Assembly (NCBI RefSeq): GCF_004000925.1 | Contig: NZ_BIME01000002.1 | Coordinates: 620,001-684,000 of the forward strand | DNA: 64,000 nucleotides | Direction: 5' to 3' | Source: Paenibacillus illinoisensis NBRC 15959 | GTDB lineage: Bacteria; Bacillota; Bacilli; Paenibacillales; Paenibacillaceae | Shown: piece after piece, positions 43,350 to 51,507 of the stretch | How the letters are laid out: each line of letters starts with the position of its first letter | How positions within the stretch are numbered: position 1 is the stretch's first letter | Notes under the pieces: generated by a model | Database searches by the model: none | What the model was told of the DNA's origin: nothing | What the model saw: the letters and a program-made list of their open reading frames with translations, nothing else | Program-made: the position numbers and the translations under genes

Positions 43350-44594
43350 ATGCCGAACCAACAAAATAAAAAAGCCGTACCATCTTCTATAGGGTTTATC
43401 ATTCTCGGCATTATTGTGATTGCAGCTAATTTACGTACTCCCTTAACCTCAGTTGGGCCTTTGGTGAGTCTTATAAGGGATGACGTTCAAATTTCAAATA
43501 CATTAGCCGGCCTCATAACAACGCTACCCTTACTTGCCTTTGCTTTATTATCGCCTCTAGTACCCAAATTAGCACGAATGTATGGGGTTGAACGCATCAT
43601 TTTGATTGCACTCATATTTCTGACTGTTGGTATTGTAATACGTTCTTTATCTGGCGCAGCTAATCTGTATATCGGGACTGCAATTCTTGGGTTGGCAATT
43701 GCCGTATGTAATGTATTATTGCCCAGTATTATCAAAAGGGATTTCCCAAATAAAATGGGTTCCATGACAGGTCTTTACTCTATTTCAATGAGTTTAAGTG
43801 GAGCAATCGCATCAGGAATAAGTGTACCGCTAGCCGTGAACGCAGGTCTAAAATGGCAGGGAGCGCTAGGAATATGGGGGATTCTAAGCTTCGTATCGAT
43901 CCTTTGTTGGTTACCGCAATTAAGAAATCGAACGAGGCAAACAGCCACGACGAGCCAACACAAGGACAGCAACGATGTGAATGTTTGGCGTTCCCCTCTT
44001 GCCTGGCAAGTAACCTTATTTATGGGTATACAATCTATGGTTTTCTATGTGTTGATCGCATGGTTACCCGAAATTTTAAAGCAACAAGGTATTGACTCCA
44101 ACCAATCAGGATGGTACCTCTCGATCATGCAGTTAGCCATGCTTCCATTTACATTTGTTGTTCCCGTTATTGCTGGGCGAATGTCTAGCCAACGTTTGTT
44201 AGTGGTCATCACAACCACTTTGCTTTTAACGGGAACGCTCGGACTTCTTTATGGGAGTTCCGATATCATATTGTTGTGGATCATAATACTCGGAATTGGG
44301 GGAGGCTTCGCCTTTAGTTTGTCCATGATGTTTTTTGGATTACGTACCGAAAATGCGCATCAAGCAGCTGAACTGTCAGGCATGGCGCAATCGATCGGAT
44401 ATCTTCTTGCCGCAGTCGGTCCTGCCCTTATAGGATATCTGCATGATGCGACAAATAGCTGGAAACTGCCTCTTTTCATTCTACTTGGTGCTTCGGTCTT
44501 ACTCTTTTTAGTTGGTATAGGAGCAGCAAGAAATAGTTTTGTAGGTAACCGATATAGCTACGAGCTGCACGGAAAGGACGATAAAAATGTTTGA
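43350..44594 (+). CDS. CynX/NimT-family MFS transporter
   Basis: 414 residues, about twelve membrane helices. The first helix segment IVIAANLRTPLTSVGPL is the hallmark of the CynX/NimT (cyanate / 2-nitroimidazole) group, similar to B. subtilis YycB. GRMSSQRLLV and a Gly-rich IILGIGGGFAFSLSMMFFGLRT lie in the second half. The AGAAAGGAG ribosome site is strong. It overlaps the UspA gene by 8 nt, so the two are one operon. Substrate unknown. Confidence 0.88.
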   Translation: MPNQQNKKAVPSSIGFIILGIIVIAANLRTPLTSVGPLVSLIRDDVQISNTLAGLITTLPLLAFALLSPLVPKLARMYGVERIILIALIFLTVGIVIRSLSGAANLYIGTAILGLAIAVCNVLLPSIIKRDFPNKMGSMTGLYSISMSLSGAIASGISVPLAVNAGLKWQGALGIWGILSFVSILCWLPQLRNRTRQTATTSQHKDSNDVNVWRSPLAWQVTLFMGIQSMVFYVLIAWLPEILKQQGIDSNQSGWYLSIMQLAMLPFTFVVPVIAGRMSSQRLLVVITTTLLLTGTLGLLYGSSDIILLWIIILGIGGGFAFSLSMMFFGLRTENAHQAAELSGMAQSIGYLLAAVGPALIGYLHDATNSWKLPLFILLGASVLLFLVGIGAARNSFVGNRYSYELHGKDDKNV

Positions 44595-45018
44595 GAACAT
44601 TATGGTGGCCATTGATCAAGATCAAATAACGAACAAAATCCTCGATGCAACCGTTGAAATAGCCCGAAACAAACCAACTCAAGTTACCTTGATTAATGTC
44701 AGCCAGGAATATGTATCGAATGGCATGACATATGTACCAGAGAATTTCTTGGAAGAAATATTGAACGAAATGGAGAAGGCGAGCTTGGAACAATTACAAC
44801 AAGCCAAATCCAAATTAGAATTTGCGGGGATTAACCCGAAAACAGTTCATCTTAAGGGAAACCCTGCACATGAAATATTAAGATATGCAAGGGATACTGA
44901 GCAGCAACTCATTATTATTGGAAGCCGTGGGCTAAGCGGGATAAAAGAAATCATGCTTGGAAGTGTCAGCCACAAGGTTTCACAGCTATCCGTTTGCCCA
45001 GTTCTTATTGTACATTAA
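44587..45018 (+). CDS. Universal stress protein (UspA family)
   Basis: 143 residues of the Usp fold: IMVAIDQD at the start and the ATP-binding loop IIGSRGLSGIKEIMLGSVSHKV near the end (G-2x-G-9x-G-S), so an ATP-binding type. Its start overlaps the transporter's last codons by 8 nt, implying translational coupling. It may modulate or report on the transporter. An 8-bp inverted repeat (45020-45027 with 45067-45074) follows without a U-run. Confidence 0.9.
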   Translation: MFENIMVAIDQDQITNKILDATVEIARNKPTQVTLINVSQEYVSNGMTYVPENFLEEILNEMEKASLEQLQQAKSKLEFAGINPKTVHLKGNPAHEILRYARDTEQQLIIIGSRGLSGIKEIMLGSVSHKVSQLSVCPVLIVH

Positions 45019-45634
45019 CGCCTCTGTGCTACAGAGATGATGTATTGATATACGAACGGGGAATGTACAGAGGCATTCTAGGGCTTTGTGTCCTACAATG
45101 CCGCTGTTTCGATATCCTTTTAGCTGACCAAATGCTGACGCTGAAGTTGAATGGAGGGAGGACCTGTCGACCATATGGTTTGAGCCTTCCTATGCTACAG
45201 AGCTCAGATACATGTTGAAGGATGCGAATGCAAAAGGGAGATTTTTCCAATAATGAAGAGCTGGCGAGGTAGCTTATAAAGAGGTTACAGCTATGTTCAA
45301 CCATGAGACGGAGCACATTTACAAAATCTTTGCGAATTGGGTTAGACCTTTAAACTAACGGGCAGGTTAGTTCAGTACAAATTCAATTAGGCAGTATAGT
45401 AACGCTAGAGTTAGCTAAACTTGCATGTTCCGATGTTCGAGCATCCAAAAATGTTGTCATGAGATACCCACCTCCTAACGTTGTGGACATAGCAGGTATG
45501 ATAAAGAAGACTCCCATTCATAGTTGATTGAAGCAGGCTTGCCTGTTGGTTGGTGGCCTTTTTTTTAATAAAGCCTTGTCAAAATGGATATACCTGAATA
45601 ATCTATCCAATACCACAAAGAGGGGGATGGAAGC
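45019..45634. other. 616-bp gap with degraded coding traces
   Basis: A protein-like frame runs 45128-45358 (ADAEVEWREDLSTIWFEPSY, later EVTAMFNHETEHIYKIFANW), interrupted by adjacent TAA and TGA at 45251-45256; I do not recognise it. The start holds two competing hairpins (CTCTGT-gct-ACAGAG, and GCCTCTGT with ACAGAGGC at 45067). The repeat CTAACGGGCAGGTTAG is at 45355-45370. No intact gene before the mini-ORF at 45635. Confidence 0.4.
45355..45370. repeat. Copy 1 of the CTAACGGGCAG repeat
   Basis: CTAACGGGCAGGTTAG, an imperfect inverted repeat (CTAA...TTAG), differs at one base from the copy at 45971-45986. The tail CAGGTTAG recurs at 37687 within CAGGTTAGCGTAG. Confidence 0.5.
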
Positions 45635-45766
45635 ATGAGTGAAGTTGGATATGGTAATGATAATGTAGGAGGAGTAAGTGGAGGATATGGTGGCTTTACG
45701 TCCATTGGTGCAATACTCGTACTGTTTATTTTATTGGTCATTATCTCCAAGGCTTTCTTAGTATAA
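45635..45766 (+). CDS. YjcZ-family mini sporulation protein
   Basis: 43 residues: a Gly/Tyr-rich start (MSEVGYGNDN, GGVSGGYGGF) then one hydrophobic helix (IGAILVLFILLVIISKAFLV). This two-part design matches the YjcZ/YosA family of tiny spore membrane proteins. GAGGGGG lies 7-8 nt before the ATG and a strong terminator follows by 20 bp, so it is a complete gene despite its size. Confidence 0.85.
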   Translation: MSEVGYGNDNVGGVSGGYGGFTSIGAILVLFILLVIISKAFLV

Positions 45767-45786
45767 GAGTTCACTTCTTACTTTTC

Positions 45787-45812
45787 CCGCCAGCCTTACT
45801 GGCGGTTTTTTT
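45787..45812 (+). terminator. Terminator after the YjcZ-type gene
   Basis: CCGCCAG-cctta-CTGGCGG followed by TTTTTTT. Confidence 0.88.
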
Positions 45813-45932
45813 GATTTGCTTACGTTCGTTGTACGATGATAAAAACTAGAAAGTCACCTCAGGTTGATATGTATTTAAAGAATTACTATAGCACGTTAAG
45901 CTAATGGGAAACGATAACTCAATGATATAAAG

Positions 45933-45965
45933 AAAGCAGTTGATCAAAGCGACCAGCTGCTTTTG
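45933..45965 (+). terminator. Orphan terminator-like hairpin
   Basis: AAGCAGTTGATC-aaagc-GACCAGCTGCTT (G-U pairs tolerated) followed by TTTTG. No gene directly precedes it on this strand; it is immediately followed by the second CTAACGGGCAG repeat and may belong to the same repeated element. Confidence 0.45.
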
Positions 45966-45970
45966 TTCAG

Positions 45971-45986
45971 CTAACGGGCAGTTTAG
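45971..45986. repeat. Copy 2 of the CTAACGGGCAG repeat
   Basis: CTAACGGGCAGTTTAG, one base different from the copy at 45355. The extension CAGTTTAGCGTAG resembles CAGGTTAGCGTAG at 37687-37699. Confidence 0.5.
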
Positions 45987-46015
45987 CGTAGTAATTGAGG
46001 GAACGTCCATTTAAA

Positions 46016-46378
46016 TTAAATGTTTTCACCGAATTCTTTACCGAAGTCCTCCATCTTTTCAAGGATTGGAAGTAACTTCATTCCTTTTTCTGTCAAAGAG
46101 TACTCGACTCGTGGAGGAACTTCCGGATAAACATCACGTTGAATAACGCCATCATTCTCTAATTCCTTAAGTTGCTTGGTAAGCGAGCCTTGCGAGAGAT
46201 CTCCAAGAAATTTTTTGATGTCCGAATAACGACGTGTTTCATTTTTTAAATACCATAATATAAAATACTTCCAGCGTCCGGAAAGAAGATTCTGCGTAAA
46301 GGCTATCGCGTACATATCACTATTTTCATTTATAAACTCTTGTTCAATTCCTTCATTACAAACCCGCATTGACATCAT
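46016..46378 (-). CDS. HxlR-family transcriptional regulator
   Basis: 120 residues, winged helix of the HxlR type: LLSGRWKYFILWYLKNETRRYSDI, LSQGSLTKQLKELENDGVIQR and VEYSLTEKGMKLLPILEKM. A Cys at position 7 (VCNEG) is placed where redox- or aldehyde-sensing members carry theirs. The start is one of several nearby ATGs (46378 first). It diverges from the LLM oxidoreductase operon, whose upstream region contains two 12-bp palindromes likely bound by this protein. Confidence 0.88.
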   Translation of the reverse strand: MMSMRVCNEGIEQEFINENSDMYAIAFTQNLLSGRWKYFILWYLKNETRRYSDIKKFLGDLSQGSLTKQLKELENDGVIQRDVYPEVPPRVEYSLTEKGMKLLPILEKMEDFGKEFGENI

Positions 46379-46530
46379 TCCTATTCTATAGGTACAGAAA
46401 AATGTACTATGTTCATTTAAATTGCCCTCTTTGCAAACGAAACGAATGCACTTATGATTGGGTCAACAACCCAAACAAACCCATTTGATATTGTTTTAAA
46501 AGAAGGAAGAATAAATTTTTAGTTTTATAT

Positions 46531-46582
46531 TTAGCATGCTAAGTAATTATTATATTTTTTAATGTCATAGTTAGCAAGCTAA
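46531..46582. promoter_or_regulatory. Twin palindromic operators in the HxlR/LLM intergenic region
   Basis: TTAGCATGCTAA (46531-46542) and TTAGCAAGCTAA (46571-46582) start exactly 40 bp apart, near four helical turns, on the same face of the DNA. They lie 50-100 bp before the LLM start. Two dimers could bind cooperatively or loop. Confidence 0.7.
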
Positions 46583-46630
46583 AGATTGTATATCCACTAA
46601 TTGCTATGGAAAATGAAGGTGAAGAAATAT

Positions 46631-47969
46631 ATGCAAAAAAATAAGAAAATGCAATTGGCTCTACAGATGGTTTCGGGATACGGAGGTGAATTCAGCGCCT
46701 GGAGAATGCCTGGGACTGACCCAGCAGCTTATACGAATATGGATAGTTATGTAGAACGGGCGAAAATAGCCGAAAAAGGGAAGTTTCAAATGATTTTTAT
46801 TGCCGATACTCCTTCATTAACTGTGAACTTAGGCCCTCAGACGCCTGCGTTCCCAATGGATCCAACGTTGGCACTAATGGCCGTAGCCCGAGAAACGAAA
46901 CACATTGGACTTGTTGCTACACTCTCTACGACATTCAACTATCCATACAACATCGCTCGTCAGTTCAAAGCACTGGATGTAATTAGTCAAGGACGTGTAG
47001 GGTGGAATGCGGTTACTACATCCGACCCCTCAGCTGCAGCCAATTTTGGTGTAAAAGTTGCCAACCGTAAAGAGCGGTATGACAAAGCACATGAAAGTAT
47101 TCAAATTGTTCAGGCTTTGTGGGGGAGTTGGGAGTCCGATGCTTGGACACTTGATGTAGAAGGCGGACAATTCGCTGATATGGACAAAATCAAGCCAATA
47201 AACCTTCAAGGTCAATATTATGCATCTCGTGGTCCTTTGCCAATACCTCCTTCTGAACAAGGCCAACCTGTTATTTTTCAGGCGGGAGGAGGGGATGAGG
47301 GATTAGAATTAGCTGGGAGATATGCTTCAGGAGTGTACGCGAATCCATATGATATCGAATCTGCTCGTGAACAAAGACTAGCGATTCGGCAAAGTGCCGC
47401 TCGTTTTGGCCGGAAACCTGATGATATCAAAATGTTTGCTGGTTTTATGTTTTCGCTGGCATCTACCGAAGAAGAAGCTTTGAACCGTCGAAAACAGCTT
47501 ATGAGCTTTAATCCTCAGGAAATTCCTAGTCGGGTAAGTTATCTCGGTTCAATGATCAGTTTACCTTTGTCGGTAAACTCGATAGATATTGATAAACCAC
47601 TACCTCCTGGCTTGTTGAAAAATGCATATGCTCAGCCAATGGACCCACGTTCACCAAAAGCCTTGAAATTACTACAGCGAGGGTTATCTGTTCGCGATGT
47701 TCTTGCTCATGGTGTCATTAATTATCATCCCGTCGTTGCAGGAACACCCACACCAGGTTGCTGATTTTTTGGAAGAATGGTTTTTGGCTGAAGCGTGTGA
47801 CGGTTTCTCGATCGTCCCCGATATAGCTTTTGATGGTGTTGCGGATTTTGTAGAGCAGGTTGTACCTATCTTACAGGAACGTGGTTTGTTTCACACCGAA
47901 TACGAAGGGAATACCCTTCGAGAGAATATGGGCGTTCCGTACGAATATGGGATACGGGAATTGGAATAA
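46631..47969 (+). pseudogene. LLM flavin-dependent monooxygenase (NtaA/SnaA type), frameshifted near the 3' end
   Basis: ATG 46631 (AAGGTGA 8 nt upstream). The main frame shows ALQMVSGYGGEFSAWRMPG, IADTPSLT, LVATLSTTFNYPYNIARQF, ISQGRVGWNAVTTSDPSAA and PVIFQAGGGDEGLELAG, the nitrilotriacetate/pristinamycin monooxygenase component A group, which uses FMNH2 from a separate reductase. After VVAGTPT the frame is lost: one extra C near 47753 gives PGC and a stop at 47764, whereas the other frame continues QVADFLEEWFLAEACDGFSI and ends at 47969. Repaired length is 445 residues, normal for the family. The last 70 residues are lost as written. The nitroreductase downstream could supply flavin. Confidence 0.88.
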
Positions 47970-47990
47970 ACAAATAAAGGAGAGAATTTA

Positions 47991-48731
47991 ATGAATCACA
48001 CACTTGAGTTGCTTCATAATCATACATCATTTCGTTCGTACACATCGCAACCCCTGGCTAAGGAACAAGTTGATGAGATCTTTAAGGCCGCCAGTCAAAC
48101 TTCATCGTTCAGTCTTCTGCAGGCCGTGACCATTATTCGTATCACTGATCCGGCTCTACGAAAAAAGGTGAGAAAACTTTGTGTTGACCAACCTTATATT
48201 GAAGAAGCGGCAGAGTTTTGGATTTTCTGTGCCGATTTTAACCGAAACCATCAAATTGCTCCGGATGTAGATATCGAATATATTGAATTCCTGTTGATTG
48301 GTTCATTCGATGCCGGGCTCATGGCACAAAATGCATTAACTGCAGCTGAATCTATGGGACTAGGCGGTGTTTTCATTGGCGCGGTTAGAGCTAATATTGA
48401 AGAATTAACAGAGTTGTTGGGCTTACCAGAGTATGTGATTCCCTTGGTAGGATTATGCATAGGTACCCCCGCGGGGAATAAACCTGAACTGAAACCTCGT
48501 CTGCCTCAATCTATGATTTTAGTTGAAAATCAGTATCGGGCACTCGATCAAGATAAATTGGCTATTTATGACGAAACCATGTTGAAATACTATGAGAATC
48601 GTCCGGTAAGAGCTCCTTTCACAGTGAAAAAAGTAACAGGATGGAGTGATCACATTCAGGATCATCTACAAAGAAGTATCCTACCTCAAATGATGAACTA
48701 TTTGAACAAACAAGGATTCGCCAAAAAGTAA
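47991..48731 (+). CDS. NfrA/NfsA-type flavin nitroreductase
   Basis: 246 residues of the FMN-dependent NADPH oxidoreductase family: HTSFRSYTSQPLAKEQVDEI at the start, FDAGLMAQNALTAAESMGLGGVFIGAVR in the core and VGLCIGTPAG after it. Members reduce nitroaromatics, quinones or free flavin. It begins 21 bp after the LLM gene with AAAGGAG, so it is co-transcribed and is the most likely source of reduced flavin for it. Confidence 0.9.
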   Translation: MNHTLELLHNHTSFRSYTSQPLAKEQVDEIFKAASQTSSFSLLQAVTIIRITDPALRKKVRKLCVDQPYIEEAAEFWIFCADFNRNHQIAPDVDIEYIEFLLIGSFDAGLMAQNALTAAESMGLGGVFIGAVRANIEELTELLGLPEYVIPLVGLCIGTPAGNKPELKPRLPQSMILVENQYRALDQDKLAIYDETMLKYYENRPVRAPFTVKKVTGWSDHIQDHLQRSILPQMMNYLNKQGFAKK

Positions 48732-48909
48732 CATCGCACACCTTATCGCTGACCAGTTATGAATCAGCTATAAAGCAAACTAATATTCATATTTACTTGT
48801 CTGCTAACTAAACGCCGCATAACCCCCATATATCAAACCATTCAAATGAAGAACTATGTTATTAGTTGAAATGACTCACAAAATAGAATATCAAAAAGGA
48901 GCGAAAAAA

Positions 48910-49641
48910 ATGAGATTCGGAATAATCGGGGCTGGCCCCATTGCTTTATCTATTTCAAAAAAGTTGGTAAATAATAACCATGATGTGAAAATTGCAGATG
49001 CTCGTGATATAGAACGATTGAAAGGGAAACCGATTAACGCAACACCTGTAATGGTAGAGAATGTTATTTCCAATATTGATGTTCTCATCATATCTATTCC
49101 TCTTCATGCACTACCTCATATTCGCAGTGTAGTTGAAAAAGCGGCGGATGAAGTTATTGTCGTCGATACTTCTAATTATTATCCTCAAATGGGAGTGAAA
49201 ATTGATGAGATCGAGAACGGGATGGTTGAAAGTGTCTGGGTTACAAAACAATTAGGCAGATCAATTATCAAAGCTTTTAACAATTTGTTAGCCTATACTT
49301 TAGAACATGAGGGTACACCGGAAGGCAGCAGTCGTCGCATTGCGGCAGCTATTGCCGGTGATGACTTGCAGCAAAAGCAAACAATTATGAGCATAGTCAG
49401 CGAATTAGGTTTCGATTCGGTCGATAGCGGGAATTTAAATGATTCATGGAGACAGCAGCCAGGAACACCAGCATATTGCACAGAACTAACCAAAGAGGAA
49501 TTAACTGAAGCACTTCAAAAGGCAAATAAAGAACAAGCCCCATTTCTGCGGGACAAAGTTATGGAGAAGTTGATCACGGCTTCTGGTGGATATTCACATA
49601 AAGAAATCGTCAACCTAAATAGAGAAATGTATAATTCCTAA
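48910..49641 (+). CDS. F420/NADP oxidoreductase-type dehydrogenase
   Basis: 243 residues from ATG 48910 (AAGGAGCG upstream). The N-terminal Rossmann motif MRFGIIGAGPIALSIS and VLIISIPLHALPHI, VVDTSNYYP belong to the NADP oxidoreductase, coenzyme F420-dependent family; most Bacillota members use NADP with an unknown partner. It follows the nitroreductase by 180 bp and probably belongs to the same HxlR-controlled redox cluster, though it may have its own promoter. Confidence 0.82.
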   Translation: MRFGIIGAGPIALSISKKLVNNNHDVKIADARDIERLKGKPINATPVMVENVISNIDVLIISIPLHALPHIRSVVEKAADEVIVVDTSNYYPQMGVKIDEIENGMVESVWVTKQLGRSIIKAFNNLLAYTLEHEGTPEGSSRRIAAAIAGDDLQQKQTIMSIVSELGFDSVDSGNLNDSWRQQPGTPAYCTELTKEELTEALQKANKEQAPFLRDKVMEKLITASGGYSHKEIVNLNREMYNS

Positions 49642-49672
49642 ATCAATAACTCTGATACTAATTTAGAAGAAG

Positions 49673-49716
49673 CGGCAGATGAAAGACACGCAATAATGTC
49701 TATCTGTCGTTTATTT
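49673..49716 (+). terminator. Probable terminator after the F420-type gene
   Basis: CGGCAGAT with AAGACA pairs with TGTC and ATCTGTCG (one G-U), then TTTATTT. Confidence 0.45.
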
Positions 49717-49807
49717 AAAATTTTGGGCACATACAGTACAATTCTCAGCAGAAAAATTTGCTAAAAATGATGTCCTTAGCACCAGGGTAGTTTAACTCTA
49801 AAGTACA

Positions 49808-49850
49808 TTGACTCCTAAAATAACGTCGTGATACATTTAGTTTACTAAAT
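49808..49850 (+). promoter_or_regulatory. MarR promoter with palindromic operator
   Basis: TTGACT (49808-49813) and TACATT (18 bp later) form a weak promoter; the perfect 16-bp palindrome ATTTAGTTTACTAAAT (49835-49850) overlaps its downstream half, a typical MarR auto-operator position 30 bp before the start codon. Confidence 0.55.
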
Positions 49851-49879
49851 ATTAATTAGCATCAAGGGAGGGATACTAC

Positions 49880-50320
49880 ATGACAGATGCAGTAGACTGT
49901 GACATTCGCCAGTCTTTAGATCGGATTTCCTCCCAAATGCGTCGAAATTATAGTGAATCATTGAGGGAACTTAATCTTTATGTAGGGCAAGATAATTTGC
50001 TGTATCGTCTGTGGATGGGTGACGGAGTAACACAGATGCAGCTATGTGAACACTTAAAATGCGAGCCTCCAACAGTAACAAACATGGTTAAATCACTGGA
50101 GCATAACGGATTTATATATCGTAAACGTGATGTACAAGATGCGCGAGTCATGCGTATTTATCTGACAGAAAAAGGAAAAGAGTTAGAAAAACCAGTTGAT
50201 AAAAAGTGGAGGGAGCAACAAGAAAAATTGCTTTACTCCATACCTGAGGAAGAACGTCTGATATTAAGAAATCTAATGCAACAAATGGAGAGGAATATAT
50301 CAGGTATCAACCATTGTTAA
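49880..50320 (+). CDS. MarR-family regulator
   Basis: 146 residues, winged helix: VTQMQLCEHLKCEPPTVTNMVKSLEHNGFIYRKRDVQDARVMRIYLTEKG is the canonical recognition helix and wing (shown here by its parts TQMQLCEHL, PPTVTNMV and RDVQDARV). GGGAGGG precedes the ATG. Probably autoregulated through the 49835 palindrome. Potential targets include the preceding redox cluster, since redox-active MarR proteins are often placed next to such genes. Terminator at 50365. Confidence 0.9.
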   Translation: MTDAVDCDIRQSLDRISSQMRRNYSESLRELNLYVGQDNLLYRLWMGDGVTQMQLCEHLKCEPPTVTNMVKSLEHNGFIYRKRDVQDARVMRIYLTEKGKELEKPVDKKWREQQEKLLYSIPEEERLILRNLMQQMERNISGINHC

Positions 50321-50341
50321 GTTATACGAGATTTTTGTCGC

Positions 50342-50416
50342 GAGACAAGAACATTGTTCATTCCAAGTCGCTATGATAGCGGCTTTTTTTGTTTTAAGGA
50401 ACCAAGTTCTTGTCCC
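50342..50416. repeat. Copy A of a ~75-bp hairpin element with GGGACAAG-type ends
   Basis: Left end GAGACAAGAAC (50342-50352) and right end GTTCTTGTCCC (50406-50416) are inverted repeats (10 of 11). Inside lies AAGTCGCTAT/ATAGCGGCTT followed by TTTTTTT. Copy B at 58503-58576 has the same internal hairpin and right end. Confidence 0.65.
50365..50391 (+). terminator. Terminator after the MarR gene, inside the repeat
   Basis: AAGTCGCTAT-g-ATAGCGGCTT followed by TTTTTTT. It serves the MarR gene and is the core of repeat copy A. Confidence 0.75.
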
Positions 50417-50470
50417 TAGCTGGGGACAAGAACCGTGTACTATTTTGCCGAAATGAGCAAGAACTTGGTT
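50400..50470. promoter_or_regulatory. Nested alternative hairpins
   Basis: AACCAAGTTCTTG (50400-50412) pairs perfectly with CAAGAACTTGGTT (50458-50470), while GTTCTTGTCCC (50406-50416) pairs perfectly with GGGACAAGAAC (50423-50433). The two folds are mutually exclusive. Together with the repeat ends they suggest a mobile or regulatory RNA-forming element. The rest of 50471-50767 has no supportable gene. Confidence 0.45.
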
Positions 50471-50767
50471 TTATACGGATTAGATAATTACCTAATTAGT
50501 GTCACGCTGGATATCATTTAACTAGATAAAAGTACATGAATATAAGACTTCGCTTGAATAAAGATTTTTTTTATTCCAGAAATAAGGTTTTTTCGACATA
50601 TAGCTATAGGGTTGAATATGCCTATTAGAGCATGCTGATGGGTTATTTCGGGGAACCGATGCGCCTCGGTTATACTTGGAGACGCCACAAGGAATTTGTC
50701 GAAGAATTGTTTTTGATTGACAAAGAATTACAAGTTACTTTGTGCGTGCATCATCTTCTTCCAAATG

Positions 50768-50798
50768 GATTTTACGCAGAAGTCTTCCTTGTAAAATC
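50768..50798 (-). terminator. Hairpin just past the ABC permease stop
   Basis: GATTTTAC and GTAAAATC form perfect 8-bp arms 15 bp apart, ending 1 bp from the permease stop codon. There is no U-run, so it may act in mRNA 3' protection rather than termination. Confidence 0.4.
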
Positions 50799-50799
50799 A

Positions 50800-51507
50800 T
50801 CACTGCTCCCTGTTTTGTAACCATTTAACCGTTCCAAAGAGACCTAGGAGTCCGACTAAGAAAACAAGTAAATAACTGGTACCCAACAAGGGAAATAAAG
50901 ATACTCCGCTTTCCTGCAAATGCAAAGCAGGTACAGACCATGGCAGATAAGCTCCAAGGGCGGTTGGGCCGAACACTAATGCCAACATTAAAGTTGTAAA
51001 TGCAAAGCCGATCGGTACCAGATAACCGCGTGATATACAAGCCAATAGGGCAAGAGGAGCACTTAATAATAGGTGGAGAGCACCAATTATAAGTATTAAG
51101 AACAAATAATGTTGAACAATTGCAAACGAAAAGCCAGGAAGTCTGATTGCAAAACCAAGTATTAAGGCATAAGCAAAGCTGATCAACATCATTACTAAAC
51201 ACCAGAATATAATTGCGACATATTTGGCAATCGCGATTTTACCACGTGATACAGGCAAAACGAGCAAATCTTTGAGCGTTCGATCGGAATACTCTCGGCC
51301 AAATGTCCAACTTGTTACCAATCCAAACCCCAGCAGCCCAAACACAGATGCATACAAAAATGCAGTCCGTTCAAAAAATGAACGCCAATTGGGCTGTCCT
51401 AAGAACAATGTGGTGACAAACAATATAAACAGAAGCGTGCCCCATAAAACATAGGAACGACGCAATTTGTAAACTTCAACACTACAGGCTGTCAACAATG
51501 GTCTCAA
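50800..51507 (-). CDS. ABC-2-type exporter permease
   Basis: About 235 residues with six membrane helices and the ABC-2 pattern WTFGREYSDRTLKDLLVLPVSRGKIAIAKYV (parts: GREYSDRTLKDLL, PVSRGKI) after helix 2. N-terminus KLRRSYVLW is the usual cytoplasmic lead. The frame opens at TTG 51507 inside the 3' end of the ATPase gene, overlapping by 26 nt; a TTG slightly further in is also possible. With the ATPase it forms a BcrAB-like export or resistance transporter. Confidence 0.85.
   Translation of the reverse strand: MRPLLTACSVEVYKLRRSYVLWGTLLFILFVTTLFLGQPNWRSFFERTAFLYASVFGLLGFGLVTSWTFGREYSDRTLKDLLVLPVSRGKIAIAKYVAIIFWCLVMMLISFAYALILGFAIRLPGFSFAIVQHYLFLILIIGALHLLLSAPLALLACISRGYLVPIGFAFTTLMLALVFGPTALGAYLPWSVPALHLQESGVSLFPLLGTSYLLVFLVGLLGLFGTVKWLQNREQ

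Noticed and set aside
50632..50820. A 62-codon plus-strand frame downstream of repeat copy A
   Set aside because: No ribosome site, overlaps the 3' end of the permease gene on the other strand, and the product is unrecognisable.
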